A DNA stretch of 64,000 nucleotides, from positions 310,001 through 374,000 of the forward strand of contig NZ_CADIKC010000009.1 in the NCBI RefSeq assembly GCF_902859805.1. The letters are read 5' to 3'. Source of the DNA: Paraburkholderia sediminicola (GTDB lineage: Bacteria > Pseudomonadota > Gammaproteobacteria > Burkholderiales > Burkholderiaceae). The position numbers and the translations under genes were made by a program. Positions 53,533 to 62,313 of the stretch are shown one piece after another (position 1 is the first letter of the stretch; every line of letters starts with the position of its first letter). The notes below the pieces were generated by a model. It was not told the origin of the DNA. It worked only from the letters and a program-made list of their open reading frames with translations, and did no database searches.

Positions 53533-56157
53533 TCAACCGTAGAGGATGGCGGATATCGCATTGATCGCGCGGACTTCGCCTGCGGGCGCCAGACATGTTG
53601 CATCAGCTTTAAACGCCGCGTTAGATGCGTGCGCAACGAGTTTTTCAACGGGGACGAGCGGCACGACGCAGGGGCGGTTAGGCGGCAGATGAAACCAGTC
53701 GTGCGCGGCGCGGTAATGCGTGTCAATGATATGAACGAAGCGCGCAAAGCGCTTCGCTTCGATAATCAGTTGCCAGCCGTCGGCGCTACGCTCGACGCGC
53801 ACCGTCAGACCGAGGTCGTATCGTTCGCGGGCGCGCCGCTCCGGCAGATGAACCGCTTCTGACACGATCCTGCCGCTCGCCGGATCGCGCAGTGTCGCAA
53901 TCGTGACGTCGTGGGCGCGCGGCCCGAAGCGGTAGGCGTGCGTGAAATCGAAGAACTGGCCAAGGTGCGCTGCCGCGCCGATACGCTGCGCGCTGTGCGG
54001 CGCCAGTTCGACCGCGTGGCTGGCCGACGCGACCTTGACGCTGCCTTCGCGCAGGCAGACCAGATCCAGCTGGGCGTGCAAAGGTTCGGCACGTTCGTTC
54101 AACAGATGAATATCGAGGCCGTTGAGGCCTTCGTCGGTCATGACCATCTGGATGGGTTGCAGCGTCCGCGCGAGGCCGTGCAGGGCGCTTTTAGGCCGTC
54201 CTGTGGCGTCGATCAAGCCCCAGCCTGCGCCCGGGCGCAGATCCTGAAGCTGCCAGACCAGTGCGCCGCCGCACGTCGAGCCGGCGCGCCGCCATTCGGC
54301 GAACACGTCGCTCATCAGGTCGGCGACCACCGCGCGCGACAGATCCAGGTAGCGCTCAGGGTCTTCGTAACGCAACTGCGCCGGCTCGATGCCGTAGAGC
54401 GTCTGCAGATAATGGTCGCGTACATCGTCGAAGTCCCAGCCGGCGCCGGGGTCGCGCGGCACGGCTCGTTTCCAGCGCGGATCGTGCAGATGGATCGTGC
54501 CGAGTGCTTCGTGCAAGGTGGCGTCGTCGGGCACGTTGGCGAAGGCGAGGCATTCGGCGGCGAAGCGGACCTGCGCGCGGCGCACGTCGTCGAGCGGGCG
54601 TTGATAGGCGCCAACTCCGTAGTAGTGCGTGATGCCTTCGTTAGTCGAAAACGGCCACGCGCCACCCGAGGGCGAGTTGCTCACATACGGTACATCCGGC
54701 CGCTCGCGGGCGGCGATGGCGGGCAGCTGTTCGGTAAACAGTGGTTGCGTGCGCATCGAAGCGGGCAGGCCGAACATGGCCGCCTGCTGGTCGACTTCAC
54801 TGCCGCCGCACAACACCGCGAGCGAGGCGAAGCGCCGTGTGCGGGTCAGAAATTGCGTTGCTTCGCGCTCGATGGAAGCCGTAAAGGCGGCATCGGTCGG
54901 GTAGTCGAAATTCGCCAGCGCGAAGTCTTGCCAGATGAGGAGGCCGTACGCGTCAGCCAGTGCGTAAAACGCGTCGGACTCGTACACCATCGTGCCGCCT
55001 ACCCGCAGCATGTTCATGCCGGCATCGCGAGCGAGTGCGAAAGTGTGGCGCAGCTGAGCCTCGGTGCCGGTCAGCGTGACGAGATCCGCGCTGGTCCAGC
55101 AGGCGCCACGGCAGAACACCGCCGTGCCATTTACGCGCAATGCGAAGCCCATGCCGTCCGCGCCGCGATCCACTTCGATGCTGCGAAAGCCGACAGATCC
55201 CAATGAGTGGGATATCGCGTCTTCGTCATCAAGCTGCAACGTCAGAGGATATAGGGTGGGCTCGCCATGCGTGTGGGGCCACCAGCGTTCGGCATGCGGT
55301 ACACGCACACTGCCGGTCAGTGTATATGCATCACTCCATTGCAAAGACGAAACACAACTGCCGCAATTTAACTTTGCGACGCACGCGTCGACGTCATGCG
55401 GATGCACGAAATGTAGCGTTATCGAAACAACGCCGTCGTCGTCTTCGAGACGGCTTGTCAGATCAATCGTGTCGAAGGCGTGCGGCGCGTCGCTCAACAT
55501 TTCAATCGGCCGCCATGGACCGACGGCCTGCACCGATGGACACCATCCCGGCATATGGCCAAGCAGCGTGGTGCGCACGTTACGCAAAGTGGACGGCGTG
55601 ACAAGACGCGGCCGCCAGCGCGCGCGTGAGCGTTTGGCCGCCAGCGCCGGGGTCAGCGAGCGAAAGCACAGCGCGAGTGTCGCGCTGCCGTGCAGTTCGA
55701 TGTCGAGATCGTGCGCGACGAACATCGAATCGGACTCAATGCGTCTGATGCCGTCGATCCAGACTTCGGCGAGCGTGGCGAGGCCGTGCAGGCGCAAGCG
55801 GCGTTTGCCTGTGCCTGTCAGCGTGAGCTTGTACCAGTGGTCATCGAAGGCAAGCGGCGGCGGATTGACGGCGTCCAGCAGGCCCGCGGCACGGCGCGCG
55901 CTCGCCACCGTACCGGGCACCTGTGCGGCGAGCCAGCCCTGCGCGGGCAAGTCGGTGGGGCAGACGCATGCACCGGCCGGCGTGCTGACGCACTGCCAGC
56001 CTGTGTCGAGTTGCTGTGGCCAGAGGCCCTCAGGTGAGGCAAGCGCCGTGATAGCGCAGGCAGCGGCATCAACTTCGGCGGCCTCCGGCGTCTTGGCAAA
56101 GGTCGCCGGACGCGAGCCGCCTGCATCCGGTACCAGGTCATTCGTCAGCACATCCAC
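53533..56157 (-). CDS. Glycoside hydrolase family 2 protein, beta-mannosidase-like
   Basis: GH2-type enzyme of 874 residues with an N-terminal jelly-roll sugar-binding domain, a linking domain and a TIM barrel from about residue 340. The barrel shows FCRGACWTSADLV, GMNMLRVGGTMVYESDAFY and GLLIWQDFALANFDYP. The predicted acid/base is Glu454 (LCGGSEVDQQ) and the nucleophile Glu535 (RFAAECLAF). The family's usual RVWGGG reads RVGGTM here. There is no signal peptide, so it should act in the cytoplasm, unlike secreted polysaccharide hydrolases. It is the last gene of the carrier-protein operon, 30 nt after the DUF1839 gene. A transglycosylase or editing role is possible. Confidence 0.82.
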   Translation of the reverse strand: MDVLTNDLVPDAGGSRPATFAKTPEAAEVDAAACAITALASPEGLWPQQLDTGWQCVSTPAGACVCPTDLPAQGWLAAQVPGTVASARRAAGLLDAVNPPPLAFDDHWYKLTLTGTGKRRLRLHGLATLAEVWIDGIRRIESDSMFVAHDLDIELHGSATLALCFRSLTPALAAKRSRARWRPRLVTPSTLRNVRTTLLGHMPGWCPSVQAVGPWRPIEMLSDAPHAFDTIDLTSRLEDDDGVVSITLHFVHPHDVDACVAKLNCGSCVSSLQWSDAYTLTGSVRVPHAERWWPHTHGEPTLYPLTLQLDDEDAISHSLGSVGFRSIEVDRGADGMGFALRVNGTAVFCRGACWTSADLVTLTGTEAQLRHTFALARDAGMNMLRVGGTMVYESDAFYALADAYGLLIWQDFALANFDYPTDAAFTASIEREATQFLTRTRRFASLAVLCGGSEVDQQAAMFGLPASMRTQPLFTEQLPAIAARERPDVPYVSNSPSGGAWPFSTNEGITHYYGVGAYQRPLDDVRRAQVRFAAECLAFANVPDDATLHEALGTIHLHDPRWKRAVPRDPGAGWDFDDVRDHYLQTLYGIEPAQLRYEDPERYLDLSRAVVADLMSDVFAEWRRAGSTCGGALVWQLQDLRPGAGWGLIDATGRPKSALHGLARTLQPIQMVMTDEGLNGLDIHLLNERAEPLHAQLDLVCLREGSVKVASASHAVELAPHSAQRIGAAAHLGQFFDFTHAYRFGPRAHDVTIATLRDPASGRIVSEAVHLPERRARERYDLGLTVRVERSADGWQLIIEAKRFARFVHIIDTHYRAAHDWFHLPPNRPCVVPLVPVEKLVAHASNAAFKADATCLAPAGEVRAINAISAILYG

Positions 56158-56187
56158 GGCGATTTCCTGAAGCTCGAAACGAGCTCG

Positions 56188-57249
56188 TTACAGCACAAGC
56201 GCGGCAAGTGGCGGCAGCGTCTTTTCATAGGCGCTTTCGAGAACGTCGAAGCAGTCTTCACACGAATCGCGGCGTCCGCGCGTGATCGCCCGCACGAGCC
56301 TGAACTGCATCACCATCGACTCCGACGCGATACGCTGCGCCGCCTCCGGGATCGATGCCGGCATGTCGAAACCTTGCGCGGAAAGCCACAACAGATACTT
56401 CGAAAGAAATTCGAAGTTCGCGCCGAGCTGCCGCATCAGGTTGAACGAGTAGGGATGAAAGAACGCCTCGCCGCGTTCGAGCAGCGTATCGAGATGTGCG
56501 GGAAACGCGGCGCGCCACTGCGAGATCGGATTGGTCAGCGGCCGCCTGGCTAGATGCGCGCACAACAATTCCGCCGAGGCTTCGGCGAGCGCCGTGCCTT
56601 CCAGCGCGGGCCGCGCCTGCTTGGCGAATTCAACATACGGAAACAGCAGATCCGGCTGCTGCGCGAATTGCGGCAGCTTGCGGAACACGCCGTCGTAGTC
56701 TTCACCGTCCAGCAGGTGATAGCCGGTGTTGTGGAAATAGCCGAGGCGGCGCGCCGGCGGATCGATGAAGTCGATCCCCACCGTGGTTTTCGGATGCTCA
56801 CGCCGATACGACGTGGCGCGTGTATTCGGCAGATAATAGCCGTCCACTTCCACCAGCACGGTGTGGCCGCGCAAAGTCTGCGCGAGCACGCGGGCTTCGA
56901 GCGAGTCGTAGATCGCCAGTTCCTGCACCTGGGTGCCGTACAGCCGCTCGAGGTCTTCGAGCGGAAATTTGAAGAAGGTGAACTGATCGCCTTCGAAGTC
57001 CTGCGTGACGGTAAAGCCGAACGCGGCGCGCGGATCGAGTCCGAAGCCGTGCAGCAGTTCGATCCACAGGTCGACGTAGCAGTTGGTCTCCTGCCAGACG
57101 CGCTCGCCCTGATGCAGCGCGTGCGGCGCATGCTGGCGCAGCGGCGTGGCAGGCGCGCTCGTGCTGCCCTGAGCCGGCAGGTCGAGCCGGCGGGGCAACG
57201 CAAAGGCGGACGAGACGCCCTTCGGCGCGGGGATCAGGGATGGATTCAT
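56188..57249 (-). CDS. DUF1839 family protein
   Basis: Cytoplasmic protein of 353 residues matching DUF1839, of unknown function. Conserved stretches include ERVWQETNCYVDLWIELLHG, DFEGDQFTFFKFPLEDLE, VLVEVDGYYLPNT and YFHNTGYHLLDGEDYDG. The acidic and aromatic clusters and the single early Cys in ETNCYVD resemble a catalytic pocket and recall peptidase or transferase folds, but no class can be assigned. Its start overlaps the stop of the amino acid:[carrier protein] ligase by 4 nt. I expect it to use the aminoacylated carrier protein, for example as a transferase. That is inference from gene order. Confidence 0.8.
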   Translation of the reverse strand: MNPSLIPAPKGVSSAFALPRRLDLPAQGSTSAPATPLRQHAPHALHQGERVWQETNCYVDLWIELLHGFGLDPRAAFGFTVTQDFEGDQFTFFKFPLEDLERLYGTQVQELAIYDSLEARVLAQTLRGHTVLVEVDGYYLPNTRATSYRREHPKTTVGIDFIDPPARRLGYFHNTGYHLLDGEDYDGVFRKLPQFAQQPDLLFPYVEFAKQARPALEGTALAEASAELLCAHLARRPLTNPISQWRAAFPAHLDTLLERGEAFFHPYSFNLMRQLGANFEFLSKYLLWLSAQGFDMPASIPEAAQRIASESMVMQFRLVRAITRGRRDSCEDCFDVLESAYEKTLPPLAALVL

Positions 57250-58301
57250 GCGCTGTCTCCAGCACCCTGTTCCACCACCGTGGATGCCGACTGTATGCCT
57301 TGCGCCACGCGCGCCTCCGTGTCGCCCCACAGCAGCGCGCGCACGTCGTCCGGCCATGCGTTGACGTCGAGCCCGTGATGGCGGAATAGCGCCAGCGTGA
57401 TGCGCTCCATGCCAAAGCCGACGCAGCCCGTGTGCGCTACCGCACCGTCTTCGCACTCGATCTTCCAGATCGCGCCGAAGTGCTCCATGTGATAGTTGAA
57501 CGAGAGGCAGGCGGTCTTGCCGCGCGGATCGGCGACCGGAATCAGCAGTTCGAACTTGAGCGCCTGGGCACGCTGACTATCGGCGACGATCTTGCCGCCG
57601 CGGCCGAAGAACGGATCGTTGGCGAGATCCACTTCCACCGGCAGTTGCAGCAGCGTAATCAGCAGCGAGCCGCGTTCGACCCACATCTGCCGGAATGCCA
57701 TCACCTGTTCGGCGCTGCCGAGGCGTACGTATTCGCGCTGCCGGAACATCTGCATACGGCCGGGATCGAGCGAAGGTTCATGGCGGAAGCAATACGACAG
57801 CACGTCGATAGTGCGGCCGTCTGCGGGCAGCGGGCCGCGCCGCGCCATCACCGGATAGATCGGATAGCAGGCGGCCGGCGTGAGGACCACGCGGGTCGGT
57901 TTCTGCTGCGCCATCCATTCGTCGCTGCGATCGTCGTCGCTTTCGGTCATCGCGTCGTCGAGTGCGCGCAACAGACGCTGGTGGCCCATGTCGTTGCCGC
58001 AGAACGAGTGGATCGTGCCGGCGAGGTTCGGGAAGCTCTTCAGATACTCGCTGTCTTCGAAATCGGTGCGGCGCATGGCGGGCGGAAAGCGCAGCACTTC
58101 GGGCTGCTGGTCCGCGCCGAGATGCGTGATCGCTACGTTCAGACGGTCCACCACGTCTTCGAAAACCTGGCTGCGGCCGTACAGGCCGTTTTCACCGGTA
58201 TCGATCAGGAGGCCGGCGGCCAGCAGTTCGTCGCGGAAAGTCGGCGCAGTGGATTCCGGCGCTGCAGTGGCCAGCGCGGCGGTATCGGTCATCGTGTTCA
58301 T
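57246..58301 (-). CDS. Amino acid:[acyl carrier protein] ligase (seryl-tRNA synthetase-like)
   Basis: Class II aminoacyl-tRNA synthetase homologue of 351 residues that lacks a tRNA-binding domain. Such enzymes from Bradyrhizobium and Agrobacterium load glycine or alanine onto the phosphopantetheine arm of a small carrier protein. Motif 2 (SYCFRHE... FRQREYVRLG) and motif 3 (GFGMERITLALF) are present. The zinc ligands of the family appear as Cys145, Glu190 and Cys293, with the spacing I recall for the characterised enzyme. The ATG at 58301 follows the dehydrogenase-like gene by 1 nt. Its carrier protein is encoded two genes upstream. The amino acid used here is unknown. Confidence 0.9.
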   Translation of the reverse strand: MNTMTDTAALATAAPESTAPTFRDELLAAGLLIDTGENGLYGRSQVFEDVVDRLNVAITHLGADQQPEVLRFPPAMRRTDFEDSEYLKSFPNLAGTIHSFCGNDMGHQRLLRALDDAMTESDDDRSDEWMAQQKPTRVVLTPAACYPIYPVMARRGPLPADGRTIDVLSYCFRHEPSLDPGRMQMFRQREYVRLGSAEQVMAFRQMWVERGSLLITLLQLPVEVDLANDPFFGRGGKIVADSQRAQALKFELLIPVADPRGKTACLSFNYHMEHFGAIWKIECEDGAVAHTGCVGFGMERITLALFRHHGLDVNAWPDDVRALLWGDTEARVAQGIQSASTVVEQGAGDSA

Positions 58302-58302
58302 G

Positions 58303-59601
58303 TCAGGCTCTCCCCGGGGCGGCAGGACGTTGTGCGAGCAACAGGCTCGCCGTGTTCTGCGCAATGCGGTCGTTATTGATCATTAGCGGCGCGGAGTAAA
58401 GGTCGCGCAGATGCCGTCCCACGCTGTATTCCGTGCCGTTCTTGTAGCCCGCCATGCCGCAGATCATCAGCACTTCCTGCACGACCTGCAGCGCGGTGGT
58501 CGAGATGCTGGTCTTCAGCGTGTTCATGTCGGAAGCGAAACCGAGCATCGCCGAGAGCGGCGCGTCGGCCTGGCAGCCGCCGTGTTTCGCATGATGGGCG
58601 GTGCGCGCCGCTTCGAGCGCGACCGACAGGCGCGCCTGCATCATCTGCAGCAGGCCGACCGCTTCGGCGAGGCGCAAACCGGCCGGTGGAATCGAGCCGG
58701 GCTTCGAGCGGGCTTGCGCACGAAAGAAGGCTTTCGCGCGATTCACCGCGTCGCTGGCCACGCCGGTCCATACCGAAGCCCACAGCGTGTGCGAGACCGG
58801 CAGCATGGTCTGATCCGCGATATCGGCGAAGGGCGTCGGCAGGATCTGCTCGGCGAGACCTGTGGCGACGAGCCGGAAGCCCTCGCTGCAGGTGCCGCGC
58901 ATGCCCATCGAATCCCAGCCGCCGCGCTTTTCCAGCTGCGTTTCTTCGCGTAACGCGACGATCAGCACCTGGTCGGCCGCGGCCGACTCGGCGGTGCGGC
59001 GCGCGGTGACCAGAATGCCGTCGGCGTGCGCGCCGTATGAGATCGTCGGTGCGAGCTTTTCGATGCGAAAGCGCTGCTGGCCGTGCTCTCCATCGAGTTC
59101 GACTGAGCAGGCGCTGGTGCGCATGTTGCCGCCGATGGTTTCCTCAGAGGTCGCCGAAGCCAGCAGCCATTGATGTTCAACCAGTTGCGCGAGCAACTGC
59201 CTGTGCCATGCCGACTCGCTGCCATACGCCTCGATGCAGGCGACCTGGATCTGGTGCATCGCGTACACCATCGCAGTGGAAGCGCAGCCTTGTGCAAGCG
59301 TTTCGCAGATCGCAGCGATATCCGCGAGCGAGAGCCCTTCGCCGCCGAACGCGGCCGGCACCATCACCGACAACAACCGTTCGCGCTTGAGCGCCTCGAA
59401 TGCTTCGTGGGGAAAGCGCGCTTCGCGGTCCACCGAATCGGCGAACTGCGCGGCCACGGCGGCGCAACGCTGCGCCGCGGCGCGCCAGCCTGGTTCGGTT
59501 TCCACCGCGCTCAGCACGACGCTTGCGCTGGCAGGCTGTTCCGCAGCGGGGTCGGCGAGCGGCGCCGCCACCGCGGCCGTGTCCAGCAGCGGGGCGTTCA
59601 T
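58303..59601 (-). CDS. Acyl-CoA dehydrogenase-like flavoprotein paired with carrier protein
   Basis: Protein of 432 residues with the acyl-CoA dehydrogenase fold: LLSVMVPAAFGGEGLSLADI at the N-terminus, SATSEETIGGNM in the middle strand region and MAGYKNGTEYSVGRHLRDLY at the C-terminus. Where catabolic enzymes have the catalytic YEGT-type Glu, this reads MINNDR, as in the type-2 C-terminal group that includes flavin monooxygenases. An Ala/Pro/Ser-rich N-terminal extension of about 35 residues is present. It overlaps the carrier protein gene by 4 nt and precedes the ligase by 1 nt. Related proteins oxidise aminoacyl groups on carrier proteins, so an aminoacyl-S-carrier substrate is plausible. 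Confidence 0.83.
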   Translation of the reverse strand: MNAPLLDTAAVAAPLADPAAEQPASASVVLSAVETEPGWRAAAQRCAAVAAQFADSVDREARFPHEAFEALKRERLLSVMVPAAFGGEGLSLADIAAICETLAQGCASTAMVYAMHQIQVACIEAYGSESAWHRQLLAQLVEHQWLLASATSEETIGGNMRTSACSVELDGEHGQQRFRIEKLAPTISYGAHADGILVTARRTAESAAADQVLIVALREETQLEKRGGWDSMGMRGTCSEGFRLVATGLAEQILPTPFADIADQTMLPVSHTLWASVWTGVASDAVNRAKAFFRAQARSKPGSIPPAGLRLAEAVGLLQMMQARLSVALEAARTAHHAKHGGCQADAPLSAMLGFASDMNTLKTSISTTALQVVQEVLMICGMAGYKNGTEYSVGRHLRDLYSAPLMINNDRIAQNTASLLLAQRPAAPGRA

Positions 59602-59849
59602 GCTGCCGCCTTCGCCTGTTGCAACTCGGTGACCGCGGCGGCCATTGAATCGATGCTCGAGAACAGCCGGCGCGTCAGCATGCGGTCCGGAATCTCGATG
59701 CCGAATTCGTCTTCGATGGCCAGCATCAGATGCACCGTCGCGAGCGAGGACAGGCCCGCTGCGTATAGATCGGCGTCGTCGGCCAGGGTATCGGGCGAAA
59801 CGTCAAGACGTGCCGATTCGGAAAGGATGCGTCGCAATGCGCTTTTCAT
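59598..59849 (-). CDS. Acyl carrier protein-like carrier for amino acids
   Basis: Four-helix carrier protein of 83 residues. The phosphopantetheine site is Ser35 in AAGLSSLATV, where the usual Asp of the DSL motif is Ser. Helix 2/3 (VHLMLAIEDEFGIEIPD) is otherwise typical. It is first in an operon with the dehydrogenase-like flavoprotein and the amino acid:[carrier protein] ligase, so it is the likely partner loaded by that ligase rather than a fatty-acid ACP. The ATG at 59849 gives a normal carrier length; the longer frame from 59966 adds basic sequence that lacks the fold. Confidence 0.88.
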   Translation of the reverse strand: MKSALRRILSESARLDVSPDTLADDADLYAAGLSSLATVHLMLAIEDEFGIEIPDRMLTRRLFSSIDSMAAAVTELQQAKAAA

Positions 59850-60158
59850 AGTGATGTGCCCCCTTGGTGGGTCGAAATAGTTCTTAACTGTCGCTTGACT
59901 CTGTTGTTTGACTCTGTGGCTTAACTCGCACTTGAAGGGTGAAGGGCCCGTCGTTCTCCGGCTCAAGCGCCGCCGTGCTCCGTTGCCTCGTATTTAAGGA
60001 TCGCGAAAGGCTAGCGTCAGTGCGATTCCGCACGGAACCACGCGGTTTGCGGACGTACCGTGTAGCCATGCAAGACAACGGGGCCTGCCTGTTGAGTTGG
60101 CCCATCGAAGGCTGACCCATCGAAGCCTGCGTCGTTAAACACATCGCTAGGGAACGTG
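59850..60158. other. Divergent promoter region of the carrier-protein and GNAT operons
   Basis: A 309-nt gap. It has two copies of TTGACTCTGT 13 nt apart (59895-59904, 59908-59917) and two copies of CCCATCGAAG 15 nt apart near 60101-60125. Either pair could be a regulator site or tandem slippage. No clear -35/-10 set was assigned. Confidence 0.4.
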
Positions 60159-60692
60159 ATGAACTGGAAAACGCTGGAATTCGAACAGCTCACCGCGCGG
60201 GAGTTGTATCTGATATTGCGGGCGCGCAGTGCGGTCTTCGTGGTCGAACAATCGCATGTGTATCTGGACGCCGATGGCCACGACGAAACGTCGTTGCATG
60301 TCTTCGCGGTCGAGGACATGTCGCGGCCCATGCCGATCCTGGCGTATGCCCGTCTGCAACCAGGCGACGCCGAAGATCCGGAAATCGTCATCGACAAGGT
60401 GCTGACCAGCCCGCTGCGGCGTGGCGATGGCACCGCCGGATTGCTGATCGAACGGGTGCTGCATGCGATCGCCGAACACTGGCCGGGCCGTGCCGCGCAC
60501 GTCACGGCGCCGATCGGGTTGCGCGGCTTTTACGAGCAATTCGGCTTTCGCAAGACGGAAGGCCCGTATCTCGAACACGGCGAGCCGTTTATCGGGCTCA
60601 CCCGTCAGCCGCGTGGCGGCCAGCCGCTGTTCGGCAGTCTGCGCCGTGAACGCGATGGGGTTGCGTTCGTGAACACGTTCGAGTTGCTGTGA
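60159..60692 (+). CDS. GNAT-family N-acetyltransferase, ElaA-like
   Basis: GNAT protein of 177 residues resembling ElaA. The start LTARELYLILRARSAVFVVEQ, the strand LHVFAVED, and the acetyl-CoA loop region RRGDGTAGLLIERVL (motif A) are visible, then GLRGFYEQFGFRKTEGPYLEHG. The activity of ElaA-type enzymes is not firmly known. The ATG at 60159 is preferred to the preceding GTG. It is first in the rightward half of the exopolysaccharide locus, so it could acetylate a sugar amine or an aminoacyl group. Confidence 0.82.
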   Translation: MNWKTLEFEQLTARELYLILRARSAVFVVEQSHVYLDADGHDETSLHVFAVEDMSRPMPILAYARLQPGDAEDPEIVIDKVLTSPLRRGDGTAGLLIERVLHAIAEHWPGRAAHVTAPIGLRGFYEQFGFRKTEGPYLEHGEPFIGLTRQPRGGQPLFGSLRRERDGVAFVNTFELL

Positions 60693-60777
60693 CGATGCGC
60701 ACGTCTGGCAAGCGACACCAGGAGACGACCGCAAGCCGTGCGATACGACGGACGGCCGGGCGCGTCGCGTGGCTGTC

Positions 60778-62313
60778 ATGGCCGGGGGTTCAGCCATGAT
60801 GAGCATACCTTCCACGATGGTGCGCCCGCCGCCCGCGCGGCCGGACTCGCCTGCCGCAGCGCCGTCGCGCGCGGCTGCGACGGTGCGCGGCGGCATACGC
60901 CATCCCACGTATCTGCCGATCGCGCTGTTCGCCATTACGCTGTTGCTGGTCGTCCTGCACCAGGGGCGGCTGGTCGAAATGTTCTACCCGGTTGGGTCCT
61001 TCCTGATTGCGCTGCGCTTCTACCGGCGCTCACCGGCGCACTACCTGGGTTTCGTGTGCTGGTTGTTCTTTCTCTCGCCGGAGGTGCGGCGGCTCGCGGA
61101 CTTCGTGAACGGATCGTTCAATCCGAAAAGCCCGGTGATGATCGCCCCGATGCTCGCGGTCGCGCTGTCCGGATGCGCGCTCATCACGAATTTCCGTGCG
61201 CTCGGGCAGCGTCGCACCATGCCGCTCGTGCTGATCGTGCTCGCGCTGTTCTATTCGTATCTGGTCGGCATGGTGCAGGTGGGACCGGCTGCGGCGACGT
61301 TCACGCTGGTGAACTGGCTGTTTCCGGTGCTGGTGGCGTTTCGTCTCGTCGTCACCTGGCAGGACTATCCGGACTATCACCGCGTGCTGCTCAAGACGTT
61401 CGTCTACGGCGGTCTGGTGATGGGCCTCTATGGCGTGATCGAGTATCTGTCGCCGCCGCCGTGGGACATCTTCTGGCTGATTGCATCGCAGATGGAATCT
61501 GAAGGGCACCCGGTGCCGTTCGGGATGCGCGTAAGCAGCACGATGAACTCTTCAGGCCCGTTCTCGCAGACGATCATGGCCGTGCTGCTGATGTCGCTCG
61601 CTGCCCGTGGCAGGATGCGCGTCGCCACCGGACTGATGGGCATCCCGGCGTTGATGTTCACCTCGGTGCGCAGTGCGTGGGGCGGTCTCGCGATTGGCCT
61701 CGTGTACCCGCTCACGATGCTGGACGGTCGCAGCCGGCTGCGGCTGATCGGCGGGGTACTGGGCTTTGCGATGCTGTGCGCGCCGCTTGCGATGGTCGAT
61801 CAGGTCTCCGAAAACTTCATGCAGCGATTCAACACAATCCAGGATCTCGGTCATGACAATAGCTACCAGGTCCGCGCGGAGCTCTACAAGCAGTTCATCT
61901 CGGTGGCGTTGACCGACATCGCCGGGCAGGGACTCGGTATGACCGGGCTCGGCACCAAACTGTCGAGCGACGATTCGCTTCAGTTGACCGTGGTCTTCGA
62001 TAGCGGTCTGCTGGAAGTGCCGTTCGTGATGGGATGGCCGGGTACGCTGCTGTACACGACCGGCATTGTGATGCTGCTGTGGCGGGCCTTCCGGGCAAGC
62101 CGACAGCGCGCGAGAGACCGCTTTGCGATTTCCGGCGTTGGCGTCGCGATCGCGATGTTCGCGATGATGGTGTTCGTCAATACATTGATCGGGCTGCCGG
62201 GGATGTTCTTTTTCGTCGGCGTGATATTGCCGGTCATCGGCCTGCGTCACGCGCGGGAGGCACACGCTGCCGGGCCGGCTGCGTCGGTGCGACTCGCGGA
62301 GGAAGGGCGATGA
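60778..62313 (+). CDS. Wzy/O-antigen polymerase-like membrane protein
   Basis: Polytopic membrane protein of about 511 residues with ten or more predicted helices and a large periplasmic loop (about 215-285 and around 340), the layout of Wzy polymerases and O-antigen ligases. A helix pair LMGIPALMFTSVRSAWGGLAIGLV includes the Arg typical of the family. It has a Pro/Ala-rich N-terminus of about 40 residues. Starts at 60769 (GTG), 60778 and 60796 are all possible. It polymerises repeat units made by the neighbouring glycosyltransferases. Its stop overlaps the next start (ATGA). Confidence 0.75.
   Translation: MAGGSAMMSIPSTMVRPPPARPDSPAAAPSRAAATVRGGIRHPTYLPIALFAITLLLVVLHQGRLVEMFYPVGSFLIALRFYRRSPAHYLGFVCWLFFLSPEVRRLADFVNGSFNPKSPVMIAPMLAVALSGCALITNFRALGQRRTMPLVLIVLALFYSYLVGMVQVGPAAATFTLVNWLFPVLVAFRLVVTWQDYPDYHRVLLKTFVYGGLVMGLYGVIEYLSPPPWDIFWLIASQMESEGHPVPFGMRVSSTMNSSGPFSQTIMAVLLMSLAARGRMRVATGLMGIPALMFTSVRSAWGGLAIGLVYPLTMLDGRSRLRLIGGVLGFAMLCAPLAMVDQVSENFMQRFNTIQDLGHDNSYQVRAELYKQFISVALTDIAGQGLGMTGLGTKLSSDDSLQLTVVFDSGLLEVPFVMGWPGTLLYTTGIVMLLWRAFRASRQRARDRFAISGVGVAIAMFAMMVFVNTLIGLPGMFFFVGVILPVIGLRHAREAHAAGPAASVRLAEEGR

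Noticed and set aside
53304-53747. Leftward 147-residue open frame
   Set aside because: Overlaps the end of the GH2 gene and the orphan terminator; no ribosome site and no recognisable domain.
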